A stretch of DNA of 10,299 nt from RGIG6904 sp024680835 (GCA_024680835.1 JAILBP010000286.1:1-10299), one strand, 5' to 3'; shown: positions 1-6,645, numbered from the stretch's first letter. Program-made: numbers and translations. The notes: generated by a model not told the origin, from the letters alone.

Positions 1-934
1 GGCTGCATTCCGACCAGCTCTCTGTGAGTTTCAAAATCATAGTCTTCCGGCAGAACACCGGCACGGACAAGCTCTTCCTGTAATGTGGAGACATAGTCCA
101 GAAGATTTTCCGGCTGGCCACCGCCAATGTTATAAACTGCATACGGTGGAACCGGCAGACCGTCCTCGCCGTTTTTCTGCTCAGGTGCACCCTGCATGAC
201 TCTGTACACGCCCTCTATAATGTCGTCTATGTATGTGAAGTCACGACGCATGTTTCCGTAGTTAAAGATCTGTATCTTCTCTCCGGCGGCAAGTTTTCTG
301 GTGGCTGAATAATAGAACATATCCGGACGACCTGCCGGACCGTAAACCGTAAAAAATCTTAATCCCGTTGACGGTATGTTGTACAGCTTGCTGTAGGCGT
401 GAGCTAAAAGTTCATTGCTTTTTTTGTCGCAGCATAAAGGCTGACCGGGTTGTCAACCTTATCGTCAGTAGAAAACGGAACTTTTTTGTTGCCACCGTAT
501 ACGGAGGAGCTTGATGCGTATACCAGATGCTCTACAGGATTATGCCTGCAGGCTTCTAAGACATTGTAGAATCCTATGATGTTGCTCTCCATATAGACGT
601 CGGGATGGTCGATGGAATAACGGACTCCTGCCTGCGCAGCCAGATTTACAACTATGTCAAAACGGTATGTTTTGAACAGCTCATCGATAAGAGCTTTGTC
701 GGCGATGGAACCGCGGATAAATATGTGCTTGGCGCTTGACTTACCGGAAGCCTCCTCTATAAGCTTCAGCCTGTATTCTTTCAACGAAGGATCATAGTAG
801 TCATTCATGTTGTCGAGACTGACGATGGTGCCGGAGTGCAGTTCTTTTAACAGGCGGAGTACAAGATTCGCTCCGATGAAACCTGGGGATCCGGTCACAA
901 GTATTGATTTGTTTTCTAAATCTATCTTATGCAT
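1..934 (-). CDS. UDP-glucuronate 4-epimerase (NAD-dependent SDR family), interrupted by a -1 frameshift and cut by the window edge
   Basis: This enzyme would interconvert UDP-glucuronate and UDP-galacturonate in the cytosol, downstream of Ugd. The first 172 residues carry the Rossmann motif TGSPGFIG (14-21), the NLAAQAGVRYS segment, SSSSVYG (141-147) and the catalytic pair YAATK (Y167, K171). The zero frame then ends at TAG 404-406. The -1 frame continues without a stop to base 1 with typical epimerase sequence (SNELLAHAYSKLYN, GLRFFTVYGPAGRPDM, NMRRDFTYIDDII, YNIGGGQPENLLDY), giving about 311 residues in the window. The family is usually about 335-350, so only the C-terminus is missing. The break falls in a run of seven A (419-425); eight would restore the frame. 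The ATG at 934 has AGAGG at 941-945 and lies 11 bp after the ugd stop, so it is probably cotranscribed with ugd. Family and frameshift are seen directly; substrate is inferred from the neighbour and family resemblance. Confidence 0.88.
419..425 (-). other. A7 slippery run at the epimerase frame break
   Basis: In the coding strand the zero frame reads ACA AAA AAA GCA, which contains the heptamer A_AAA_AAA followed by G. Slipping back one base gives ACA AAA AAA AGC AAT GAA, which restores the epimerase reading frame. The heptamer encodes the end of T170 and the catalytic K171 with K172. It fits a -1 ribosomal frameshift site, transcript slippage, a real single-base deletion, or a homopolymer undercall. 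The sequence alone cannot separate these. Confidence 0.75.
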
Positions 935-945
935 TTTAACCTCTG

Positions 946-2439
946 CTAATCTCTTCTGAATAAGTCTCTGGTGTAAACTTTTTCTTCTACATCATCTAAC
1001 ACCGTATCATAACGGTTTGCGATGATGCAGCCGCACATTTTCTTGAATTTTTTGAGGTTGTTGACTACAACGGAACCAAAAAATGTAGAGCCATCCTCTA
1101 ATGCGGGCTCGTAGATGACCACTGTCGCGCCCTTTGCTTTGATGCGTTTCATGACGCCCTGGATCGAGGACTGGCGGAAGTTATCGGAATTGGATTTCAT
1201 GGTGAGCCTGTATACACCGACCACGATCTCTTTTTGTTTTTGCTCACGCTCGGGCGAATATGCCTCGCTACCGCCGTAGGTGCCTGCAATCTCCAATACT
1301 CGCTCGGCGATAAAGTCTTTTCGGGTACGGTTGGATTCGACGATGGCTTCTATCAGGTTTTCAGGCACATTCTGATAATTGGCCAAAAGCTGCTTGGTGT
1401 CCTTGGGCAGACAGTATCCGCCGTAACCAAAAGATGGATTGTTGTAATAATCTCCTACTCTGGGATCCAAACATACGCCCCTGATGATCGAAGCGGTATC
1501 AAGATTCTTGACTTCAGCGTAGGTATCAAGCTCGTTGAAGTAGCTGACACGTAATGCCAGATAGGTGTTGACGAAAAGCTTGGTAGCTTCGGCTTCGGTT
1601 GTCCCCATGAACAGTACCGGAACCGATGTTTTGATGGCACTCTGATGCAAAAGATCGGCAAACACTTCGGCCTGTTTTTTGTTAGCTTCGTCAGATCCCA
1701 CTATAATACGGCTTGGATAGAGGTTGTCGTATAAAGCCTTCGATTCGCGCAGGAATTCCGGGCTGAAAATGATGTTGTCCATGTCGAGTTTTTCACGTGC
1801 GTGAACGGTATACCCAACGGGGATCGTGGATTTGATAACGATGGTGGGCTTGATCTTGCGATCTGACGTTGCGGATTTAATGGCTGTTAACACGCTCTCA
1901 ACCGCACTGCAATCAAAGAAGTTTGTTTTCGGGTCGTAGTTGGTGGGAGCGGCAACGATGATAAAATCAGCGTTGGAATACGCAGATTTCGCATCCATGG
2001 TGGCTTTAAGGGAGAGACCACGCTGCTCATGCTCTGCCATGTATTTTTCTATGTATTCGTCCTGAATCGGACTCTGCCAGTTGTTGATCTTATCAACTTT
2101 TTCTTCTATGATATCCACTGCTGTCACATCGTTGTGCTGTGACAGTAAAACTGCCAGGGAAAGACCTACGTAACCTGTTCCGGCGACAGCGATCTTTTGA
2201 CGTTCTACAAGTACTGTTTCTGCTGTGTCATCCGCCAAAACGTTGGCTATATCAAATTCGAGAACCTCGGATAAAGCGAGAAGCTGATCTACAGACGGGC
2301 TGTAGTCGGCAAGCTCCAGTCTGGACAGAACGGAGCGGTTCATATTAACTTTTTCGGCGAGTTCAGCCTGGGAAAGCTTTTTGGATTTTCTGATGCCTGC
2401 CACGGTCTCGGCAAGCAATTTTAATGATAGTTGTCTCAA
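946..2439 (-). CDS. ugd: UDP-glucose 6-dehydrogenase with N-terminal XRE-type helix-turn-helix domain
   Basis: Oxidises UDP-glucose to UDP-glucuronate with two NAD+, feeding the epimerase downstream. Residues 8-69 form a complete HTH_3/XRE domain (IRKSKKLSQAELAEKVNMNR, then SVLSRLELADYSPSVDQLLALSEVLEF). Residues 80-497 are a full short-form nucleotide-sugar dehydrogenase. It has the NAD motif AGTGYVG (86-92), APTNYD (164-169), SPEFLRES (226-233) and the catalytic cysteine C343 in FGYGGYCLPKDT (337-348). The C-terminal UDP-binding domain carries MKSNSDNFRQSSIQG. Typical short-form enzymes are about 390-410 residues, so the extra length is the HTH domain. Translation begins at TTG 2439, supported by AGGAGG six bases upstream. 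No linker defect or stop separates the two domains, so this looks like a true fusion. The DNA-binding domain together with a dyad in its own leader suggests autoregulation, which is inference. Confidence 0.95.
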   Translation of the reverse strand: MRQLSLKLLAETVAGIRKSKKLSQAELAEKVNMNRSVLSRLELADYSPSVDQLLALSEVLEFDIANVLADDTAETVLVERQKIAVAGTGYVGLSLAVLLSQHNDVTAVDIIEEKVDKINNWQSPIQDEYIEKYMAEHEQRGLSLKATMDAKSAYSNADFIIVAAPTNYDPKTNFFDCSAVESVLTAIKSATSDRKIKPTIVIKSTIPVGYTVHAREKLDMDNIIFSPEFLRESKALYDNLYPSRIIVGSDEANKKQAEVFADLLHQSAIKTSVPVLFMGTTEAEATKLFVNTYLALRVSYFNELDTYAEVKNLDTASIIRGVCLDPRVGDYYNNPSFGYGGYCLPKDTKQLLANYQNVPENLIEAIVESNRTRKDFIAERVLEIAGTYGGSEAYSPEREQKQKEIVVGVYRLTMKSNSDNFRQSSIQGVMKRIKAKGATVVIYEPALEDGSTFFGSVVVNNLKKFKKMCGCIIANRYDTVLDDVEEKVYTRDLFRRD

Positions 2440-2445
2440 GGGAAA

Positions 2446-2451
2446 CCTCCT
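2446..2451 (-). promoter_or_regulatory. Ribosome binding site deciding the TTG start of ugd
   Basis: The coding strand reads AGGAGG, then TTTCCC, then TTG. This is a perfect Shine-Dalgarno at six-base spacing and supports initiation at TTG 2437-2439, so the HTH domain is included in the product. Confidence 0.85.
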
Positions 2452-2481
2452 GCTGTATAGTGTTTTATTCTTTGTGACGCT

Positions 2482-2505
2482 CGCAACGGCAATATTTGCC
2501 TTGCG
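2482..2505 (-). promoter_or_regulatory. Dyad/hairpin in the ugd leader
   Basis: Plus-strand arms CGCAA (2482-2486) and GGCAA (2488-2492) face TTGCC (2496-2500) and TTGCG (2501-2505), with a 3-base centre and one bulged base. It lies between the predicted transcription start and the AGGAGG. No T tract follows on the coding strand, so it is not an intrinsic terminator. It could be an operator or an RNA leader hairpin. The core GGCAA-N3-TTGCC recurs upstream of vanZ. Confidence 0.6.
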
Positions 2506-2533
2506 GAAAACTGAAACCTGTAGATTCTATGCC

Positions 2534-2562
2534 ATCATAACAGAGGTTGATACGAAACGCAA
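2534..2562 (-). promoter_or_regulatory. Sigma-70 promoter for ugd and the epimerase
   Basis: On the coding strand, TTGCGT (2557-2562) is followed after 17 bp by TATGAT (2534-2539). A TG dinucleotide one base before the -10 box makes it an extended -10. The predicted start is near 2527, giving a leader of about 90 nt that holds the dyad at 2482-2505. Confidence 0.65.
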
Positions 2563-2650
2563 CAAAAACATGGATTTTTAGAAAGAAAAAAGAGCTCTAG
2601 AAATGATTTTTAGGATTATTTGACGCTGAGAACGTCGGGAGGTGTTACAA

Positions 2651-3112
2651 TCAGTTTTGCTGTTTATGTGACTTTTGAGAATGTTTGAATAATGCCAAGA
2701 TTAGATACAGAATGCCGGCACCGGTCGTAAAACCTGCGAGATCTATCCACATATCTATTATCATGGGTCCGCGTCCGGAGAAGATCTGTATCGTCTCGTC
2801 TATAAAAGCTACAGTAAGTCCGGTGAGCAATGTATTTACGAGTTTATTTATCGTGAGTGTTTTATTAACTGACTGTATATAGATCATCATTTCCGCGCCC
2901 AGTACGCAGTATTCGCTGAAATGAGCCATTTTTCTGACAAGGTGTTCTGTCACCATATAATCCGGCAGGATTAAACGGAGTATAGGATTTAAAAAGGTAA
3001 AGACCATCCCAGACTCCGAGCCGGATACGTCGCCCGGCATCATGGAGTGAATCCAGATAAACAGCAGGGTCAGGATTATCAATATTTTTATCAATAAAGT
3101 TTGTTTTTTCAT
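2651..3112 (-). CDS. VanZ-family membrane protein
   Basis: A small integral membrane protein of 153 residues. Hydrophobic segments lie at about 7-24, 66-80, 90-110 and 122-142. The family signature is present: VRKMAHFSEYCVLG (59-72), the acidic-glutamine motif DETIQ (105-109) and FSGRGPMIIDMWIDLAGFTTG (111-131). VanZ-like proteins are widespread in Firmicutes. The name comes from a teicoplanin-resistance gene, but most members have no proven role and resistance should not be assumed here. The ATG at 3112 has no strong Shine-Dalgarno (ATAAAACT precedes it), and I see no better start that keeps the first membrane segment. Two GGCAA/TTGCC dyads lie upstream, one about 55 bp before the start. The gene sits between a polysaccharide deacetylase and ugd, which fits an envelope-related locus, though a direct functional link is not shown. 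Confidence 0.87.
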   Translation of the reverse strand: MKKQTLLIKILIILTLLFIWIHSMMPGDVSGSESGMVFTFLNPILRLILPDYMVTEHLVRKMAHFSEYCVLGAEMMIYIQSVNKTLTINKLVNTLLTGLTVAFIDETIQIFSGRGPMIIDMWIDLAGFTTGAGILYLILALFKHSQKSHKQQN

Positions 3113-3154
3113 AGTTTTATCAGATTAAGTGTCTGTTTGCATATTACATCGGTT

Positions 3155-3283
3155 CTACCGCTCCATGGCAAGTATTGCCTCCATATAGCCAAGCAGACGA
3201 CCGCGCTGTTGCTCATTCATCTCGTGATAGCATCTGATCACTTGCCCCATTTCGGTATCTTTATCAATAACGTACCATGGCAA
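3155..3283 (-). CDS. Small ORF resembling the tail of an XRE-type regulator (possible remnant)
   Basis: The frame from TTG 3283 to TAG 3155 encodes 42 residues, including MGQVIRCYHEMNEQQRGRLL followed by GYMEAILAMER. That helical, Q/E-rich ending resembles the C-terminal extension of many clostridial XRE regulators, but no HTH is encoded in the roughly 90 bp upstream before the deacetylase gene. The TTG has AGAGG seven bases before it; an internal ATG at 3250 would give 31 residues. The frame is open upstream only to a TGA at 3335-3337. It could be a genuine small protein or the broken 3' end of a lost regulator gene. Both ends overlap copies of a direct repeat. Family resemblance is from memory and is weak for so short a sequence. 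Confidence 0.35.
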   Translation of the reverse strand: MPWYVIDKDTEMGQVIRCYHEMNEQQRGRLLGYMEAILAMER

Positions 3284-3294
3284 ATTATTGCCTC
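3163..3294. repeat. Pair of 19-20 bp direct repeats, each containing a GGCAA/TTGCC dyad
   Basis: Copy 1 at 3163-3181 reads CCATGGCAAGTATTGCCTC; copy 2 at 3275-3294 reads CCATGGCAAATTATTGCCTC. They start 112 bp apart and differ only by G versus AT in the centre. Each holds inverted arms GGCAA and TTGCC (3167-3179 and 3279-3292). They flank and overlap the small ORF, upstream of vanZ. They may be operator sites matching the ugd leader dyad, or a short duplication. Confidence 0.6.
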
Positions 3295-3377
3295 TGCTGC
3301 CGGTGTTTTCTATGCCGGACAAAAGCCATTGGCGTCAGCGACTTTTGCGATCGACTGACAGCAGCTTTTCCGGTAAC

Positions 3378-4738
3378 TTATTTTTTTGATTCCGCAACAG
3401 ACACGGAAGTGACGGTAAGATCTGCGCCAAGCGGTCGTATCATGCACGCGTTCAGTCTGGAAAAACTGTCTGCCTTGAATTGGGACAAAAGATCCTCATA
3501 TGTAAAGATAGCCGTGCTGCCGTCGTCAGAAGAAGGCGTCACTTGTACCCAACCCTCGCCGCCTGACCATGACTGCAGGATAAGGCAGGGATTAGCTACG
3601 GAGTCGTATTCTACCCAAAGCGCCTGACCCTCGGACATGGCTTTCAGTTCGTTTATATCCAGAACAGCCGCATCCGTCCAGTTACTCCAATCTCCGGATG
3701 TAAGCTCGCCGCCGGTGAAGATCTCTCTTGCCGGAGTATACTTGCCGGTAAGATTCTCGGATATATGTCTGTATACACTGCCCGGGTGTGGTTCAACGCC
3801 CTTGATATTAAAAAGTTCTGAAACGGTGACAAATTCAAAACCGTTCTCTTTCATTTCCGGAATTGCTTTTTCCAGCGCTGTGATAGAACCCTCGTTCCAG
3901 CAATGCAGCAGTATGATGTCACCGTCGGTTGCAGACAGCAGAGTCTCGAGAGTCTTATCAGACTGCTCGGAATCCGACTCTGCCAGTGCAGCGTCGATCA
4001 AAGGATATTCTACAGTATCGTAGACGAGGTCTGAATATGCAAAGAAAGGCGCTCTGACAAAGCTGACTTTAGCTTGCGGCAAAACATTGCAGATTCCATC
4101 TGTGGTATCAGAGATCTCCGAGCGAATCTCATCCTCTGACATTGTGGTCAGGTTCGAATGAGACCAGCTGTGGTTGCCTATCTCACAGCCTGCGTTTATC
4201 ATAGCTTCTAACTGTTCGCTGTTGGACTCTATGTTCTGACCGACCACAAAAAATGTTAATCTGATATCCTGCTCAAGGCAGATCCTTAAGTACTCTCCGC
4301 ATCCTGTACCGTCCGGACCGTCATCTACAGTGACCGCCACGTATTTTGTAGTGACGGGAGCAGGTGATTTTGTGTCCGAGGAAGTTGTAGCTATATCGTC
4401 AGGAATATCGCTATTGTCAGCGGTAGTTTTGTCATCAGAGATATCGGTATCGTCTGTGACAGCTATATCATCGGAAATTCCGGTATTGACAGTCTCTGAA
4501 GTGCTATCACTGATATTACCTTCAGACATCTCCTGATCATCTGCGCTTTGAGAATCTTTGTTCACATTGGTTTCCTCCGTTATATCGGTTGCATTTACCG
4601 AAAGATCCTGTTCTGTGCCTTTTGTGCATGCGCAAAGAAGCAGAGATACGGCTACAAGAACGATTAAGATCGTAAGATATTTGTTTTTTGGGATTGATGT
4701 TTTTTTATAATATGTCTTTTCCGTCCTGTTATGTACAT
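3378..4738 (-). CDS. Polysaccharide deacetylase lipoprotein (NodB/CE4 fold) with C-terminal beta-sandwich-like module; frameshift near the start
   Basis: An uninterrupted frame runs from GTG 4565 to 3378 (395 residues), but its in-frame upstream sequence encodes a lipoprotein signal: KYLTILIVLVAVSLLLCAC, with cysteine after LCA. That stretch has no start codon in frame. ATG 4738 gives MYITGRKRHIIKK, a basic n-region, and joins it if one A is added to the seven-A run at 4700-4706. Counting from GTG, residues 5-70 are a D/S/T-rich linker. Residues 74-253 are the deacetylase domain with TVDDGP (79-84; D81, D82), HSWSH (132-136), RAPFF (171-175) and LLH (219-221). Residues 280-395 carry LWVEYDS and LILQSWSGGEGW, suggestive of a carbohydrate-binding fold. 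Likely action is deacetylation of an envelope or matrix glycan outside the membrane. TVDDGP replaces the usual TFDDGP. A GGAGG eight bases before GTG 4565 could allow a signal-less form. Confidence 0.85.
4700..4706 (-). other. A7 slippery run in the deacetylase signal region
   Basis: The coding strand from ATG 4738 reads ATT ATA AAA AAA CAT and soon meets a TAA. With eight A, or a one-base backward slip, it reads ATA AAA AAA ACA TCA and enters the lipoprotein signal frame. The zero-frame heptamer is A_AAA_AAA, as at 419-425. Slippage, mutation and a sequencing undercall remain equally open. Confidence 0.65.
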
Positions 4739-4832
4739 ATCGCTTTTTCCGGCAATCTTGGAACCGCGTTCAAAGCAGATTATCAATATCGTGATCCATG
4801 AGTTGCGTTTTCATTTTGTTATGTGTGATACA

Positions 4833-6257
4833 TCATATTATAAACAGCTTATCACAATCAATAAACTGCTGTACTACTTCTGAATACTCGTTTTTCTTAA
4901 CTCCATTAACTGAAACAAATGTAAAAAGAATGGCCTTTTCCGTTTTTGTTTCTTCCCTGAAAAGATCTATTTTGTTATTCAGTTTCTTCTCATATTCTTC
5001 AGTGATTTCAAACTCGTTGTTTGAATACTTCATTTCACAGACATTGATGACATCATCATTTCTGTCAATCAGAAGGTCTATCTGTGCGCCACCCTTTTTC
5101 CTGATGCTTTTCCACGAATACTCAGTACTTTCAATACCTGATATGCCCAGCACGGTTTTTATCTGAGCAATATGATTTAAACAAACTATCTCAAATGAGT
5201 TCCCACGCCAAGAATAATAGTCAGGCGACTTGACAAATTTAGTCCACGATCTTATTCTTTCGTTAGAAAGAAAATACAATGAGAACAAAACAAAAGGATC
5301 TATTACCTCATAAATATGTCCATTTGTTTTCCTGGGATAACACAGATATTTTCTTATAAATCCGCACTGCTCCAGTTCACTAAGTGCTTTTGTTAATCCT
5401 TCTCCATCTGAAACCCCGGATTCTTCTGATATCTCAGTCCTTGTTAAGCCACTCTTTTTTGAAGCTATGGACTCTATAATCTTTACATGGTTTTTTGCAT
5501 TCTTAAAAAGAGATGAAAACAAAAGATTATATTCATTATGAAGCTGTCCATTCACATCAAATATAAGATTATCTACATTCTGCGCCAGGCTCAATCTTTT
5601 GTCATAAAGATTCAAATAGTATGGGATCCCACCAAAGATCATATAGCTTTCAATAATCTGATTTCTTGAAATTTTGATGCCATTATTCTTAAAGAATAGC
5701 TCACATTCATATAAATTAAATGGATCAAGATGCATTTTTCTGGTAATACGGTTATAGAATCCCCCTGTATTACTCAGAATATTTTTGATGATCCAGGAGG
5801 TTGCCGATCCACATACAATAAGAACCAGATCTTTTTGCGAAGACCCCCAACTGTTCCAAAAGAAATCAAAAGCTGACTTAAAATCTGCTCTTGCTGTATC
5901 CATCCATGGAACTTCATCAAGAAACACAATTCTCTTACCACTTGCAGAGTCTCTTATGATATCATCGCTTTCCAGTATTTTTTTTAGTCTTCGGAAAGCT
6001 TCAAACCAGTCTTTTGGAATAGTCTGAATCTCATCTCCGAAATCGATCAGAGACTCATTAAAAGCCTTCAATTGTTCCCTGGTCTTTTCGCTTGGAATTC
6101 CGGTTGAGTAAAACGAAAACCTTTCATGGAAGTATTCCTTGATAAGATATGTTTTTCCAATACGTCTTCTTCCGTATACTACCAGAAATTCCGGTTTTTT
6201 AGATGAAATACATTGATCAAGCAAATCCTGTTCTTTTTCTCGTCCAATTAGTACCAT
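4833..6257 (-). CDS. AAA-type ATPase with C-terminal DUF234 (PD-(D/E)XK-like) domain
   Basis: A 474-residue cytosolic NTPase of the archaeal-ATPase/DUF234 type. Domains in order: AAA core with Walker A GRRRIGKT (29-36), Walker B IVFLDEVPW (110-118) and sensor-like CGSATSWI (149-156); a winged-helix segment at about 260-305 (SGLTRTEISEESGVSDGEGL); and DUF234 at about 350-445. In DUF234, E356, the D394 of GGAQIDLLID and the E408/K410 of CEMK lie in the order of a PD-(D/E)XK nuclease core. The biological role of this family is not established; no substrate can be named. ATG 6257 has GAGG about nine bases upstream. The gene is AT-rich compared with comM and ugd, has its own promoter and a repeat-rich leader, and follows a truncated Rpn gene, so it looks recently acquired. 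Its in-frame A8 run (5978-5985) is intact, unlike the two A7 sites elsewhere. Confidence 0.9.
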   Translation of the reverse strand: MVLIGREKEQDLLDQCISSKKPEFLVVYGRRRIGKTYLIKEYFHERFSFYSTGIPSEKTREQLKAFNESLIDFGDEIQTIPKDWFEAFRRLKKILESDDIIRDSASGKRIVFLDEVPWMDTARADFKSAFDFFWNSWGSSQKDLVLIVCGSATSWIIKNILSNTGGFYNRITRKMHLDPFNLYECELFFKNNGIKISRNQIIESYMIFGGIPYYLNLYDKRLSLAQNVDNLIFDVNGQLHNEYNLLFSSLFKNAKNHVKIIESIASKKSGLTRTEISEESGVSDGEGLTKALSELEQCGFIRKYLCYPRKTNGHIYEVIDPFVLFSLYFLSNERIRSWTKFVKSPDYYSWRGNSFEIVCLNHIAQIKTVLGISGIESTEYSWKSIRKKGGAQIDLLIDRNDDVINVCEMKYSNNEFEITEEYEKKLNNKIDLFREETKTEKAILFTFVSVNGVKKNEYSEVVQQFIDCDKLFII

Positions 6258-6271
6258 AATGCATAACCTCG

Positions 6272-6348
6272 CTATAATCTGCTGAAAATATGGTTTTTTG
6301 ACATGCTTCAGCGGATTATAAGAAAAAAATTACTTATATTCTGCTGAA
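6272..6348 (-). repeat. Three-copy TTCAGCRGAWTATA leader repeat forming alternative hairpins
   Basis: In transcript order, copy A (6348-6333) is TTCAGCAGAATATAAG, copy B (6322-6307) is the inverted form CTTATAATCCGCTGAA, and copy C (6286-6272) is TTCAGCAGATTATAG. A can pair with B (14 of 16) and B can pair with C (13 of 14), so the two helices exclude each other. C abuts the CGAGG ribosome binding site at 6267-6271. The A/B pair begins at about the predicted transcription start, so it could also serve as a DNA operator. Confidence 0.7.
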
Positions 6349-6356
6349 CCATTTCG

Positions 6357-6385
6357 ATGTTACCATTTTTCAACCAATAGTTCAA
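6357..6385 (-). promoter_or_regulatory. Sigma-70 promoter for the ATPase gene
   Basis: On the coding strand, TTGAAC (6380-6385) is followed after 17 bp by TAACAT (6357-6362), with TG one base before the -10 box. The predicted start is near 6350, just before repeat copy A. A second TATAAT lies within copy B (6315-6320) but has no good -35 partner. Confidence 0.55.
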
Positions 6386-6423
6386 TAAAAAAATGCGGAC
6401 TTTTGCCTGATATTCTTTTGATT

Positions 6424-6645
6424 TCATCTGTCATAAATGTTTGATAAGAAAAACTGCGCTTTTGAATCGATTACATTAATATCTTCTCTTTCAAGAATAA
6501 CCCTTATCAGGAATTGTGTTTCCTCTGTCTTTCCATCAAAAACAGCAGACATGAAAGTATCGTCAAAAATCCTAAAATCGTCCAATAGTTTTAGGCCTTT
6601 CTCTTGTGCTGATTCAGACTCCCGATGTTCGGGTGATTCATTCAT
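6424..6645 (-). pseudogene. 5' stub of an Rpn/PD-(D/E)XK-type nuclease (transposase-associated) gene
   Basis: Residues LKLLDDFRIFDDTFMSAVFD followed by GKTEETQFLIRVILEREDINV match, from memory, the N-terminus of the Rpn-like PD-(D/E)XK nuclease family common in Lachnospiraceae, whose members run to about 280-330 residues. Here the frame ends after about 73 residues with QFFLSNIYDR and a TGA, before the catalytic core. ATG 6645 is the likely start: it overlaps the VOC stop by eight bases (ATGAATGA) and has AAGG nine bases before it. A longer frame opens at ATG 6666, but that would overlap the VOC gene by 29 bp. The following bases hold the ATPase promoter, so the loss of the 3' part coincides with the edge of the ATPase block. 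Confidence 0.6.

Noticed and set aside
1234..1554. Plus-strand open frames opposite ugd, and similar ones opposite the deacetylase, ATPase, dprA and comM
   Set aside because: They are antisense to well-recognised genes, have no family resemblance or ribosome binding sites that I can see, and arise from the codon pattern of the real strand.
2581..2610. AGAGCTCT palindrome beside a run of T as a terminator for vanZ
   Set aside because: The palindrome has no loop and only four pairs per arm, so it would not form a stable terminator hairpin.
2651..3112. Glycopeptide resistance from the VanZ-family gene
   Set aside because: No vanHAX or regulator genes are present and VanZ-like proteins are widespread without resistance.
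3338..3377. Intrinsic terminator after the deacetylase (GTCAG/CTGAC arms, GCCAATGGCTTTTG)
   Set aside because: The larger stem lacks a T tract and the smaller has only three pairs, so neither is convincing.
4755..4775. TTGGAACCGCGTTCAA imperfect dyad as a promoter operator or ATPase terminator
   Set aside because: Arms are short with a mismatch, no T tract follows and no clear promoter lies next to it.
6272..6348. CRISPR array
   Set aside because: There are only three copies, one inverted, with unequal spacers and no cas genes; the placement fits a gene leader.
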